From: Dyadobacter sp. CY343
GTDB taxonomy: Bacteria; Bacteroidota; Bacteroidia; Cytophagales; Spirosomataceae
Length of the DNA: 64,000 nt
Direction: 5' to 3'
NCBI RefSeq assembly: GCF_021390335.1
Contig: NZ_JAJUXK010000001.1
Coordinates: 1,178,001-1,242,000, forward strand
Shown here: positions 52,473 to 63,947 of the stretch, in pieces
Numbering within the stretch: the first letter of the stretch is position 1
Layout: each line of letters begins with the position of its first letter
The notes under the pieces: model-generated
Told to the model about the DNA's origin: nothing
The model's database searches: none
Seen by the model: the letters and a program-made list of their open reading frames with translations, nothing else
Made by a program: the position numbers and the translations under genes

Positions 52473-54152
52473 ATGATCAAATATTTTATCTCCGCAACGC
52501 TGGTTGCTGTGCTTTGTATAGGACAACTCGTGTCGGCTCAAACCACACTGGTCAATCCGATTTTAACAGGCTTTTATCCTGATCCCAGCGTAGTGCAGGT
52601 TGGCACGGACTATTATCTGGTCAACTCGACATTCTCCTATTTTCCCGGTATCCCGGTTTTTCACAGCAAGGATTTAAAGAACTGGAAGCAGATCGGCAAT
52701 GTGATCGACCGCGCTTCACAGATGGATTTTATGGGTGAGAAACTGACAAGAGGACTTTTTGCACCTGCAATCAGCTATCATAAGGGCACATTTTATGTGA
52801 CTTGCACGGACATTGACCATGATGGAAACTTCGTAGTTACTTCCAAAAATCCGGCCGGCCCATGGAGTAACCCGATCCGCATTCCGCAAGCACGCGGCAT
52901 TGATCCGTCGCTGTTTTTTGACGATGATAACAAAGCTTACATCATCTATAACAGCGATGCCCCGGATAGAAAACCATTGTATTCCGGCCACAGAACGATC
53001 CGGATTTATGAATTGGATCCGCTCACATTGAAGGTTATCGGAGAAGAAAAGCAGCTCGTCAACGGAGGCGTGGATCTGAGCAAAAAGCCTGTTTGGATTG
53101 AAGCGCCGCATATTATGAAGCGTAATGGCTGGTATTATCTCTATGCAGCCGAAGGCGGAACCTCCGTCAACCATACAGAAGTTGTTTTCCGCAGCAAATC
53201 GGTTTGGGGGCCATTTGTTCCTTATGAAAACAACCCAATTTTAACGCAGAAAGGACTGCCTGATGACCGCAAAGATCCGATCACGTCAGCCGGTCACGCA
53301 CAATTTGTGGATGGTCCTGATGGAAAAACGTACGCGATTTTCCTGGCTGTGAGACCTTATGAAGGCAATTATTACAACACAGGCCGCGAAACATTCATCG
53401 CGCCGGTGGAATGGCAAAACGATTGGCCGGTGATTAATCCACCTACCAAAAATGTTGATTATCAATATCAAGTAAGCTACAAGGAAGTAAAACAAAAAGA
53501 CGCGCTTCCGCAGGCTGGCAATTTTGAATATACATTAACATTCGAAAACAAGCTTGATCCTGCGTTGCTTTTCATGCGGACGATTGACAGCAGCTCCTTT
53601 GTCTTGTCCAAGCAGAACGGCCTGACAATGAAGCTGAAACCCGAAACCATTATGGAATTGGGCAATCCTTCGTTCATCGGAAAGCGCCAGCAGCATTTAT
53701 ACTGCACCGCCGAAACGGAGCTAAATTTTTCTCCCAAAACAGAAAAGGAAAGAGCCGGCCTGACCATTTTTCAGGACGAATCGCATTTTTACTTTTTGAG
53801 CAAATCCATTAAAAGCGGAAAGCACGTGTTGCAGCTTTTTAAGAGTGCGGCGGGAGGTAAGGAAATGGAATTGATGTCGGAAAAGTCCGTTTCGGACGAT
53901 TCCACGCCGGTTAAGTTGCGCATTGTGGCAGAAGGCGATACTTACAGTTTTTATTTTTCCAAAGGCGCTGCCTGGGAATTGCTCAAAGACAAAGTTGACG
54001 CCAAATTCCTGAGTACCGAAGTTGCAGGTGGCTTTATAGGCTGTTTGTTCGGCATGTACGCCACTTCATCCGGTGAGCAAACCAGCAATTCCGCTTCATT
54101 TAAATATCTCAAATACAGCGGCAATGACCCAATTTTTAAGACAATCAAATAA
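52473..54152 (+). CDS. Glycoside hydrolase family 43 with C-terminal beta-sandwich
   Basis: 559 residues. The signal peptide (about 1-22) is followed by the GH43 propeller (about 25-315): general-base aspartate in GFYPDPSVVQVG near 37, the aspartate in RGIDPSLFFDDD near 148 and the acid glutamate in WIEAPHIMKRNGWYYLYAAE near 209. A GH43-C2 jelly-roll of about 200 residues closes the active site, as in beta-xylosidases and arabinofuranosidases. It is likely to trim xylose or arabinose from imported oligosaccharides. It is three bases after GH95 and three bases before the VOC gene. Confidence 0.88.
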   Translation: MIKYFISATLVAVLCIGQLVSAQTTLVNPILTGFYPDPSVVQVGTDYYLVNSTFSYFPGIPVFHSKDLKNWKQIGNVIDRASQMDFMGEKLTRGLFAPAISYHKGTFYVTCTDIDHDGNFVVTSKNPAGPWSNPIRIPQARGIDPSLFFDDDNKAYIIYNSDAPDRKPLYSGHRTIRIYELDPLTLKVIGEEKQLVNGGVDLSKKPVWIEAPHIMKRNGWYYLYAAEGGTSVNHTEVVFRSKSVWGPFVPYENNPILTQKGLPDDRKDPITSAGHAQFVDGPDGKTYAIFLAVRPYEGNYYNTGRETFIAPVEWQNDWPVINPPTKNVDYQYQVSYKEVKQKDALPQAGNFEYTLTFENKLDPALLFMRTIDSSSFVLSKQNGLTMKLKPETIMELGNPSFIGKRQQHLYCTAETELNFSPKTEKERAGLTIFQDESHFYFLSKSIKSGKHVLQLFKSAAGGKEMELMSEKSVSDDSTPVKLRIVAEGDTYSFYFSKGAAWELLKDKVDAKFLSTEVAGGFIGCLFGMYATSSGEQTSNSASFKYLKYSGNDPIFKTIK

Positions 54153-54155
54153 CCT

Positions 54156-54677
54156 ATGAAAATGTCCACCATTAAGAATCTGTTCATAATCAGTGCGCTC
54201 CTGTTTGGTAGCGTTGTTCACGCGCAATCCAATTTCAAAAGCAAATCCATCGGCGTTGGCGTGGTGGTGTCGGACATGCAGCGTTCGCTTGATTTTTATG
54301 TCAAAGGAATTGGCATGGTCAAAACTGGCAACTTCACGATCAATGCGGAATTTGGGAAAAGAGGCGGGTTAACAGGCGGTGAAGCTGTTGAAGTTAACAT
54401 TCTGAAACTCGAAAATGGCCCGGAAGGCACGGATTGGAAGCTGATGAGTTTCGGCAAAAAGGCGAACCATTCCAAATCGAAGTTCATCCAGGACGATACA
54501 GGCCCGCAGTATATTACTATTCAGGTTAAATCCTTAAAACCAATCATCGACAGGCTGAAAGAACAAAACGTGACTTTCCTGGGAAGCACGCCCACACCGC
54601 TGACAAAAGACTCGCATTTCGTTCTGGTCCAGGATCCCGACGGCACATTCGTGGAGCTGATCGGCGCACTTGAATAG
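54156..54677 (+). CDS. Exported VOC (glyoxalase-fold) protein
   Basis: 173 residues. An N-terminal signal peptide (about 1-24, LFIISALLFGSVVHAQ) is unusual for a glyoxalase-type protein. The VOC fold follows, with VVVSDMQRSLDFYVKGIGMV near 33-52 and SHFVLVQDPDGTFVELIGAL at the end; metal-ligand positions are partly kept (HFVL, FVELI). It is tightly packed between GH43 and ThuA in a xylan PUL. Role unknown: a lactone or dioxygenase-like activity on sugar products or a binding function are both possible. Confidence 0.72.
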   Translation: MKMSTIKNLFIISALLFGSVVHAQSNFKSKSIGVGVVVSDMQRSLDFYVKGIGMVKTGNFTINAEFGKRGGLTGGEAVEVNILKLENGPEGTDWKLMSFGKKANHSKSKFIQDDTGPQYITIQVKSLKPIIDRLKEQNVTFLGSTPTPLTKDSHFVLVQDPDGTFVELIGALE

Positions 54678-54754
54678 GGAAGGCGGTTCCTCGCTTTGAG
54701 CAGACGGTCAATATGGGTCTCAGGTGCTTTGTAAGTTAATTTAATGATACGATT

Positions 54755-55669
54755 ATGCTTAGAAATTGTCTTGTTTTGATGCTGTCTGCCTGTGTCTCCC
54801 TGAATGTCCTGGCTCAAAAACCGAAACCGATACGCGTTTTGATCGTGGATGGGTTCAGTAACCATGATTGGAAACAAACCACGGCGGTAACCAAATGGAT
54901 ACTGGAAGAAAGTGGGCGTTTTCTGGTGGAGGTTAGTACAGTTCCTGCGGATAGTTTGGAACGAAGTGCATGGAACCCCGATTTCACCAAGTATGCATTG
55001 ATTGTTCAAAATACCAACAACATTCAAAACCCCAATCTGCGCTGGCCAACTCATGCCGAAAAGCAATTGGAAGAATATGTCAGGAACGGCGGTGGTTTAT
55101 ACATTCTGCATTCAGCGAACAATGCATTTTCCCATTGGAAAGAATACGATAAAATGATCGGACTGGGTTGGCGGCAGGCTTCCGAAGGATATGCTTTGGA
55201 GGTTGATGAGGCCAAAAAAATTACCCGGATCGCACCAAATGAAGGAAAAGGGACCGGCCATGGCGACAGGTTCAATGCATTGATTCAGGTTCTGACACCT
55301 CATCCGATTAATAATGGATATCCCAAAAAGTGGCAGACAGCCAACACGGAAGTTTACTATTTTCCCCGCGGACCAGCAGAAAACATCAGCGTGCTTTCAT
55401 GCGCTTTCGATAGTACGAGTACGAAAAGGACCTGGCCGGTGGAATGGGTTGTGAAATATGGCAAAGGCCGGGTTTACAATTCAAGTTTGGGGCATCTTTG
55501 GAAAGGAGAAAGTTACCCGCCAGCTTATCGCTGCATGGGTTATCAGACCTCAGTTATCAGGGCGGCAGAGTGGCTGGCGACAGGCAAAGTGACGTTTCCG
55601 GTTCCTGCCAATTTCCCAACAGCCGCTAGTCAGAGCCTGCGTTCCGAAGACTCTTTCCAAATGCCCTAG
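54755..55669 (+). CDS. ThuA-domain protein
   Basis: 304 residues. The signal peptide is about 1-20 (ending VLAQ). The ThuA domain, a glutamine-amidotransferase-like fold, has IRVLIVDGFSNHDWKQTTAV near 26-45, YVRNGGGLYILHSANNAFSH near 109-128, GHGDRFNALIQVLTPHPINN and the C-terminal VYNSSLGHLWKGESYPPAYR. ThuA proteins are linked to disaccharide use (trehalose in Rhizobium) and are frequent in PULs but lack a settled activity. It lies 77 bases after the VOC gene and 48 before the esterase. Confidence 0.8.
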   Translation: MLRNCLVLMLSACVSLNVLAQKPKPIRVLIVDGFSNHDWKQTTAVTKWILEESGRFLVEVSTVPADSLERSAWNPDFTKYALIVQNTNNIQNPNLRWPTHAEKQLEEYVRNGGGLYILHSANNAFSHWKEYDKMIGLGWRQASEGYALEVDEAKKITRIAPNEGKGTGHGDRFNALIQVLTPHPINNGYPKKWQTANTEVYYFPRGPAENISVLSCAFDSTSTKRTWPVEWVVKYGKGRVYNSSLGHLWKGESYPPAYRCMGYQTSVIRAAEWLATGKVTFPVPANFPTAASQSLRSEDSFQMP

Positions 55670-55714
55670 TGTAGCAAAAACGATCTATTAGTACAGAACC
55701 AATATCTTTCTTAA

Positions 55715-57652
<1,938 letters not shown>

Positions 57653-57754
57653 AAAGTCATTGGGTTAAAAGGTCATTAGGTCAAAAGGTCATTAGGTCAT
57701 TGGTTGTTTAAACATTCACTCATTCACTCATTCACTCATTCAAAATTCATCAAC
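57653..57754. repeat. Two short tandem repeats upstream of GH10
   Basis: GGTCATT recurs at 57671, 57687 and 57695 with AGGTCAAAA-type spacers (period about 16 or 8). An octamer CATTCACT is repeated three full times plus a partial copy at 57713-57741. They fill the space between the esterase stop and the GH10 start and could change number by strand slippage. Confidence 0.6.
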
Positions 57755-58840
57755 ATGCCCATTCACTCATCATCAATCTGGTTAAAAACACTCGCCATCT
57801 CCACGGCATTGTTTTCATCCCAAAGTCTTCTGGCTCAGAAGTCGCTCAAAGAAGCCTACAAGGATTATTTCCCAATCGGAGTGGCCGTTTCGCCGAGAAG
57901 CGTAGCCGGGCCGGAAGCGGAGCTGATCAAGCAGCAGTTCAATAGCATTACACCTGAAAACGCGATGAAAATGGGACCGATCCATCCCGAAAAGGATCGC
58001 TACAACTGGAAAGATGTGGATGCAATTGTTGCATTTGGAGAAACAAACGGCATTAAGGTGCGCGGCCATACGCTTTGCTGGCATAACCAGACGCCCAAAT
58101 GGTTCTTCACGGATTCAACCGGCGCGCAAGTTTCTCGTGATGAACTGTTATCGCGTTTGAAACAGCACATTACTGATGTGATGACGCACTACAAAGGCAA
58201 GATTTACGCCTGGGACGTTGTCAACGAAGCCGTTCCGGACACTGGAAAAGGCATTTACCGCGAATCCAAATTTTACCAGATCATAGGTGAAGATTACATT
58301 CAAAAAGCATTCGAATATGCGCATGCCGCAGATCCGGACGCCAAGCTTTTTTACAATGATTATAACACGGAAAGCACTGTAAAAAGGGAGAAAATTTATC
58401 AGTTGGTCAAAAAATTAAAGGAGAAAAATGTCCCGATCCACGGGGTAGGGTTGCAGGCGCATTGGTCTATTTTCGAACCGACCCAGGCGGAGTTGGAAAA
58501 GTCAATCACACAGTTTGCCAGCCTGGGACTGGCTGTCCAGATCACGGAGCTGGATGTTTCGGTTCATCCCAAAGAGCATGAACGCAGACAAAGAAAAGCA
58601 GGCGATGAAAACAGTGTTTTCACACCTGAAATGGAGCAGAAGCAAGCCGCCCATTATAAGATGATTTTCGACACGTTCCGCAAACACAAAGGCACCATAA
58701 CAGGCGTCACCTTTTGGAATGTTTCAGATAAAACGACCTGGCTGGATAATTTCCCGGTTCCCGGCCGTAAAGATTATCCGTTGCTTTTTGATCAGAATTT
58801 CAAGCCTAAGAAGGCTTTCGAAGGTGTCGTGAATTTTTAA
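57755..58840 (+). CDS. Endo-1,4-beta-xylanase, GH10
   Basis: 361 residues. The start ATG at 57755 gives MPIHSSSIWLKTLAIST; an upstream TTG at 57704 would add 17 residues coded by the tandem repeats and is unlikely. The signal peptide ends near LLAQ. The GH10 barrel has SITPENAMKMGPIHPEKDRY near 45-64, the acid/base glutamate in AWDVVNEAVPDTG and the nucleophile glutamate in QITELDVSVHPKE. Both catalytic glutamates are in place. It cuts the xylan main chain. Length fits a single-domain GH10 enzyme. Confidence 0.92.
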   Translation: MPIHSSSIWLKTLAISTALFSSQSLLAQKSLKEAYKDYFPIGVAVSPRSVAGPEAELIKQQFNSITPENAMKMGPIHPEKDRYNWKDVDAIVAFGETNGIKVRGHTLCWHNQTPKWFFTDSTGAQVSRDELLSRLKQHITDVMTHYKGKIYAWDVVNEAVPDTGKGIYRESKFYQIIGEDYIQKAFEYAHAADPDAKLFYNDYNTESTVKREKIYQLVKKLKEKNVPIHGVGLQAHWSIFEPTQAELEKSITQFASLGLAVQITELDVSVHPKEHERRQRKAGDENSVFTPEMEQKQAAHYKMIFDTFRKHKGTITGVTFWNVSDKTTWLDNFPVPGRKDYPLLFDQNFKPKKAFEGVVNF

Positions 58841-58868
58841 AAGCTTGATTCTATTACCCGTCCTGCTA

Positions 58869-61538
58869 ATGCACATTGTGAAGTTTTTACTGTTACTGAT
58901 CTTCATCTCCGGCCAAACATTTGCTCAGATCCGGCTGCCCAAGCTGATCTCGGATAACATGGTTTTGCAGCGCGACCAGCCGGTCACGGTTTGGGGCTGG
59001 GCCACGCCGAAGGAAAAGGTGACGGTAACATTCAAAAACAAGAGTCAGAGCGCGGTGACTGGCGCGGATGGCACATGGAAAATCCAGCTACCTGCACAGC
59101 CTGCCGGGACAGGTCTTGAAATGATCTTCAAGGGCAAAAACCGGCTAACCGTTAAGAATATCGCTTTCGGTGACGTGTGGCTTTGCAACGGACAGAGCAA
59201 TATGGTGATCAACATGGAGCGCGTGAAAGAACGTTATCCCGATGACATCGCGACTGCCAATTATCCCGATATCCGTAACTTTTTTATCCCCACATTAACC
59301 GATCTCAACGGTCCGCAGCAGGATTTTCCAAATGCCGAATGGAAGTCGGCAAATCCCAAAGACGTGCTTGGCATTGGAGCAGTTTCGTACTTTTTCGCAA
59401 GGGACCTTTACGACCAATACAAAGTGCCGATTGGCATCATCAACAGCTCGGTAGGAGGCACGCCGATTGAAGCGTGGATCAGTGAAGGAGGTTATAAGGA
59501 CTTTGCTGACATTCAAAAGGTTATCATTCAAAACAAAGACACTTCCTATGTAAAAGCAAGGAAGCTGGAAGACATTAAAAATGCGCCTCCGAAACAGCAG
59601 TCAACCGATCTGGGACTAACCGAACATTGGGAAAGCGATTCCTACCCGCCCAAAGGCTGGCGGAACTTCAACATTCCTGGTTATTGGGAAGATCAGGGGC
59701 TGAAAGATCTGAATGGTGTGGTGTGGTTTCGCAGGGAATTTGAAGTGCCCGAAAGCTGGATCGGCAAGCCGGTAAAGTTGTATATGGGACGCATTGTGGA
59801 TGCGGATGAAATGTTTGTCAACGGAAAAAGCATTGGCAGGGTAACTTACCAGTATCCGCCCCGGCGTTATGAAATTCCGGCAGGTTTGTTGAAGGCGGGC
59901 AAAAATACATTTGTGATCCGGGTGACGAATTCGATGGGAAAGGGCGGTTTTGTGCCGGATAAGCCTTATTTCATGACGGCCAATGATCAGCAGGTTGATC
60001 TGAAAGGAACGTGGCAATATAAGGTCGGACAGGTTTTTGAAAGGGCGAAAATGGCAGATCGTAAGCAAACTCCGTTTGTCGCGCAAAACCAGCCTACCGC
60101 ACTTTACAATGCGATGATCGCACCGGTGCTGGCCATGAAATTGAAAGGTTTCATTTGGTATCAAGGGGAGACGAATGTTGGAGATCCCGAACCATACAAT
60201 GCCCTTTTACGCGCACTGATCAACGACCGGCGCAGACTTTGGAATGATCAGGATTTGCCATTTCTGGTCGTGCAGCTTCCTAATTTTGAAGACATTGATT
60301 TCACGCCGGCGGAAAGCAATATGGCATTGCTTCGCGAAGCGCAGAACAGAGCATTAACATTAAAAAACACGGCTGTAACAGTCACGCTCGATTTGGGAGA
60401 ATGGAATGACATCCACCCGCTGAATAAGAAGGAAATCGGAAGAAGACTGGCGCTGTCTGCCAGAAATCTAGCCTATGGAAACAAAAATGTGGTTTACAGC
60501 GGCCCGACGATGAAATCGCAAAGCATTTCGGGCGATAAAATCATCCTAACTTTCGATCATGTTGCGGATGGGATTAAATCAGCCGATGCAGAACCATTGC
60601 GCTGGTTTGCCCTTGCGGGTGATGACAAGAAATTTGTTTGGGCCGATGCCAAAATCATTGGAAAAGATCAGATTGAACTGAGCAGCGAAAAGATAAAAAC
60701 ACCCAGATACATCCGCTATGCCTGGCAGGATAACCCGGAAGGAATCAACTTTTGCAATTCGGTAAATCTTCCGGCATCGCCATTCCGGACTGACGGCGAA
60801 CAACTGGATGAAACCAAACCCTGGAAAGGGAAAAAATGTGCAGTCGTATTGACTTATGACGACGCCTTAAATGTCCATCTGGATAATGTTATTCCAGCGC
60901 TTGATTCGCTCAGTTTGAAGGGATCATTTTACCTGACCGCTTCCTCGGACGCTGCCCGTAACCGGATCAAAGACTGGCGTGCCGCCGCTGCTAATGGGCA
61001 CGAACTGGGCAACCACACGCTTTACCACCCGTGCGACGCAACGCAATCTGGCATGAGCTGGGTCAAGCCGGAGTACGATCTCAGCAAATACAGCATGGGC
61101 CGGATCCAGGATGAGATCCGGATGTGCAATGCATTTTTGAAGTCGATCGATGGTCTTGATAAGCGCACATTCGCCTTCACTTGCGGACATAAAAAGGTGA
61201 CGGAAGGGGAATTTATACAAACACTTTCTAACGAATTTATAGCTGCACGAGCTGTCAGGCACGAAATGCACGCATTTGAAGAACAGAAGCTGATGGATAT
61301 TGACTGCTATTCGATGGTGGAACAATCAGGAAAGGAAATGATCGAGCTGGTAAAGCAGGCGCAGGAGAGCGGGAAGATGCTTGTTTTTCTGTTTCACGGC
61401 GTGGGCGGAGAGCATGCATTGAATGTTTCCAACCAGGCACACAGCGAGTTACTGCATTATCTGAAAGAAAATGAAAAAGAAATTTATGTGGATACCATGC
61501 GTAATGTCGCAGAGCATATTCAACTTTTGAAAAAATAA
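58869..61538 (+). CDS. SGNH O-acetylesterase fused to a CE4 polysaccharide deacetylase
   Basis: About 889 residues. ATG at 58869 gives MHIVKFLLLLIFISGQ (signal peptide); a TTG at 58845 is less likely. The SGNH part (about 22-620) has WLCNGQSNMVIN, GFIWYQGETNVGD and DIHPLNKKEIGRRLAL. It is interrupted by a galactose-binding-like jelly roll (about 245-345). The C-terminal CE4 domain (about 655-885) has TYDDALNVHLDNV, FYLTASSD and GHELGNHTLYHPCD, with the Asp and two His metal ligands typical of NodB deacetylases. The two esterase activities would remove different acetyl groups from xylan. It is 28 bases after the GH10 stop. Confidence 0.87.
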   Translation: MHIVKFLLLLIFISGQTFAQIRLPKLISDNMVLQRDQPVTVWGWATPKEKVTVTFKNKSQSAVTGADGTWKIQLPAQPAGTGLEMIFKGKNRLTVKNIAFGDVWLCNGQSNMVINMERVKERYPDDIATANYPDIRNFFIPTLTDLNGPQQDFPNAEWKSANPKDVLGIGAVSYFFARDLYDQYKVPIGIINSSVGGTPIEAWISEGGYKDFADIQKVIIQNKDTSYVKARKLEDIKNAPPKQQSTDLGLTEHWESDSYPPKGWRNFNIPGYWEDQGLKDLNGVVWFRREFEVPESWIGKPVKLYMGRIVDADEMFVNGKSIGRVTYQYPPRRYEIPAGLLKAGKNTFVIRVTNSMGKGGFVPDKPYFMTANDQQVDLKGTWQYKVGQVFERAKMADRKQTPFVAQNQPTALYNAMIAPVLAMKLKGFIWYQGETNVGDPEPYNALLRALINDRRRLWNDQDLPFLVVQLPNFEDIDFTPAESNMALLREAQNRALTLKNTAVTVTLDLGEWNDIHPLNKKEIGRRLALSARNLAYGNKNVVYSGPTMKSQSISGDKIILTFDHVADGIKSADAEPLRWFALAGDDKKFVWADAKIIGKDQIELSSEKIKTPRYIRYAWQDNPEGINFCNSVNLPASPFRTDGEQLDETKPWKGKKCAVVLTYDDALNVHLDNVIPALDSLSLKGSFYLTASSDAARNRIKDWRAAAANGHELGNHTLYHPCDATQSGMSWVKPEYDLSKYSMGRIQDEIRMCNAFLKSIDGLDKRTFAFTCGHKKVTEGEFIQTLSNEFIAARAVRHEMHAFEEQKLMDIDCYSMVEQSGKEMIELVKQAQESGKMLVFLFHGVGGEHALNVSNQAHSELLHYLKENEKEIYVDTMRNVAEHIQLLKK

Positions 61539-61556
61539 TTTTAGTAAAACCCGACC

Positions 61557-63719
61557 ATGATGAAAAGCCGTTTTATCACATTTCTTGGCTGCCTGTTGAT
61601 TGGCTTCAAATTGTTCGCTGCTGATCCGTCGGGCGCCGAAGCGTCGGGCGCCGAAGCGTTAGCTTCTGATGGAGATGATGGATATCGGTTATGGCTTAAA
61701 TATGAGGCGGTTAAGAACGCTTCTGTGAGATCGGAATATTCAAAATATGCAGCATTTATTGGTCAGCCGGTGGCGGGTGAAATTATGCAGAGTGCGACTC
61801 AGGAACTGCAAATGGGATTGGGTAAGCTGCTGGGTAAATCTGTGAATGTCACCGAATCGTTCGCCGGGAAATCGGGCGGAATAGCTTTCAAAATTGAAAC
61901 AAATGCGGACACTACGCAGCGGGTGGAAGGTTATCAGATCCAATTGTCGGGGGGCAACATTATTGTAAGCTCCAAATCTCAGCAAGGCATTCTTTACGGA
62001 ACATTTGCCCTATTGAGGCACATGCAGATGCAGCTTCCGATCAAGGGATTAAACCTTGCCAGCAGCCCGAAAGTGCGTTATCGGATGCTGAATCATTGGG
62101 ATAACCCGGATGGGACCATTGAGCGGGGTTATGCAGGACAATCGCTTTGGAAATGGTACGAACTGCCTGAGCGTGTAGACCCGCGTTATGCGGATTATGC
62201 GCGGGCCAATGCGTCGCTGGGAATTAACGGAACGGTCCTGAACAATGTGAACGCCAGCGCCAGATTCATGTCTCAGGAATACATTGTGAAGGTTGCTGCG
62301 GTAGCCAATGTGATGCGTAAATATGGGATAAAAACTTACTTATCCGTTTATTTTGCTGCGCCAAAAACCTTAGGCGGGCTCAAAACCTCCGACCCGCTCG
62401 ACCCGCAGGTGCGTGCCTGGTGGAAAGAAAAAGTCGCGCAGATCTATAAAGAGATTCCTGATTTCGGCGGATTTTTGGTAAAAGCAAATTCAGAAGGAGA
62501 GCCTGGGCCTCAGGATTATGGTCGCACGCATGCGGACGGTGCCAACATGCTGGCCGAAGCATTCCAACCTTATGAAGGGATCGTGGTCTGGCGGGCGTTT
62601 GTTTACAAAGCCGATCCCAATGCGGATCGCTTCAAAGCCGCTTACGAGGAATTTGTGCCGCTTGACGGCAAATTTGATCCGAAAGTGATCGTGCAGGTTA
62701 AGAATGGCCCGATTGATTTTCAGCCCCGCGAGCCGTTTTCTCCACTTTTTGGAAATATGCCAAAAACGCCCCTGGGGATGGAATTTCAGATCACCCAGGA
62801 ATATCTGGGATTTGCCACCCACGCCGTTTACGAAGCACCTATTTTTAAAGAATGCCTGGATTCGGATACTTATGTAAATGGTGCTGGATCGACGGTCGCT
62901 AAGGTTGTCGATGGAAGTCTGCATAACTATTCGCGCACACTCATGGCAGGCGTGGCCAATACGGGTAACAGCCGGAACTGGACCGGACATCCGCTTGCGC
63001 AGGCCAACTGGTATGCATTCGGACGATTGAGCTGGGACCATCAGCTGAGTTCGGAGCAGATCGCGCGTGAATGGATTGCATTGACTTTGACCCAAAATCA
63101 AAAAGCAAGTGGGCACATTACTGCATTAATGTTGCGATCAAGAGAAATTTACGTCGATTATAACACGCCGATTGGCCTTTCCCGGCCATGGATGGGCGTT
63201 CACTTCGCACCCGAACCCTGGCAAAACAAGGGTTCACGGCCCGACTGGACTGCCGTATACTATCACCGCGCCGATTCTATCGGGCTTGGCTTTGACCGGA
63301 CAGCTTCGGGAAGCAATGCACTGGCTCAGTATCGCCCGGAAGTGCAGCAACAATGGAACAATCCCGACCAGACACCTTTGCCTTATTTGCTCTGGTTCCA
63401 CCATGTACGCTGGGACAAAAAACTAAATACAGGACGAACATTATGGGAGGAACTTTGCACCCGATTTTACACCGGCGCGGATTCCGTCCTGTGGATGCAG
63501 CAGCAATGGGACCTGGCCAAGCCGGGTCTTGATCCGCAAGTTTATGCTGATGTGGCAGACCGGTTGAAAGTTCAGCGGCGGGAGGCTATCTGGTGGCGCG
63601 ATGCCTGGGTTTTGTACTTGCAAACATTTGCCAAACAACCTGTTCCCGCAGGTTTTGAACCGCCTAAGCAAACTTTGGAAGAGGTAAAAAAGTCTGTGAA
63701 CGTGTACCTGATCAGGTAA
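61557..63719 (+). CDS. Alpha-glucuronidase, GH67
   Basis: 720 residues. The signal peptide (about 1-22) is followed by a short repeat (SGAEASGAEALASD). The family domains are: N-terminal (about 30-150), and the (beta/alpha)8 core with MLNHWDNPDGTIERGYAGQS near 178-197, GFLVKANSEGEPGPQDYGRT near 305-324 and IVVWRAFVYK near 345. A C-terminal domain runs to 720. Catalytic carboxylates of GlcA67-type enzymes lie in these segments. It releases 4-O-methylglucuronate from xylo-oligosaccharides made by the GH10 enzyme. It is the last gene of the visible operon. Confidence 0.92.
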   Translation: MMKSRFITFLGCLLIGFKLFAADPSGAEASGAEALASDGDDGYRLWLKYEAVKNASVRSEYSKYAAFIGQPVAGEIMQSATQELQMGLGKLLGKSVNVTESFAGKSGGIAFKIETNADTTQRVEGYQIQLSGGNIIVSSKSQQGILYGTFALLRHMQMQLPIKGLNLASSPKVRYRMLNHWDNPDGTIERGYAGQSLWKWYELPERVDPRYADYARANASLGINGTVLNNVNASARFMSQEYIVKVAAVANVMRKYGIKTYLSVYFAAPKTLGGLKTSDPLDPQVRAWWKEKVAQIYKEIPDFGGFLVKANSEGEPGPQDYGRTHADGANMLAEAFQPYEGIVVWRAFVYKADPNADRFKAAYEEFVPLDGKFDPKVIVQVKNGPIDFQPREPFSPLFGNMPKTPLGMEFQITQEYLGFATHAVYEAPIFKECLDSDTYVNGAGSTVAKVVDGSLHNYSRTLMAGVANTGNSRNWTGHPLAQANWYAFGRLSWDHQLSSEQIAREWIALTLTQNQKASGHITALMLRSREIYVDYNTPIGLSRPWMGVHFAPEPWQNKGSRPDWTAVYYHRADSIGLGFDRTASGSNALAQYRPEVQQQWNNPDQTPLPYLLWFHHVRWDKKLNTGRTLWEELCTRFYTGADSVLWMQQQWDLAKPGLDPQVYADVADRLKVQRREAIWWRDAWVLYLQTFAKQPVPAGFEPPKQTLEEVKKSVNVYLIR

Positions 63720-63783
63720 ATTGACCTCTGCTCAAAGAATAATAAATAATCGTAAAAAAATAATATTTTTATTAAGTGTAGCC

Positions 63784-63813
63784 TTGACAGATAATTAAAA
63801 GAGTTTATATTTG
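63784..63813 (+). promoter_or_regulatory. Bacteroidota promoter for the next gene
   Basis: TTG (63784-63786) and TATATTTG (63806-63813) are separated by exactly 19 bases and match the -33 TTG / -7 TAnnTTTG consensus. It lies about 135 bases before the ATG at 63948. Confidence 0.75.
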
Positions 63814-63947
63814 TATATAGGATCTATCTGGTGAAAAATTGGATAAATTCAGCGTTCCTTATTCCGCGTGCTGTTCTTTCTTTTGTTCCTTTCAGGGAAA
63901 ATTTTGTGCTGTTTAACAAGTGTCATCTTAACATTTAAGTCGAATCT

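Noticed and set aside
57713..57741. CATTCACT tandem repeat as a CRISPR-like array
   Set aside because: The unit is only eight bases and has no spacers; it is a simple tandem repeat.
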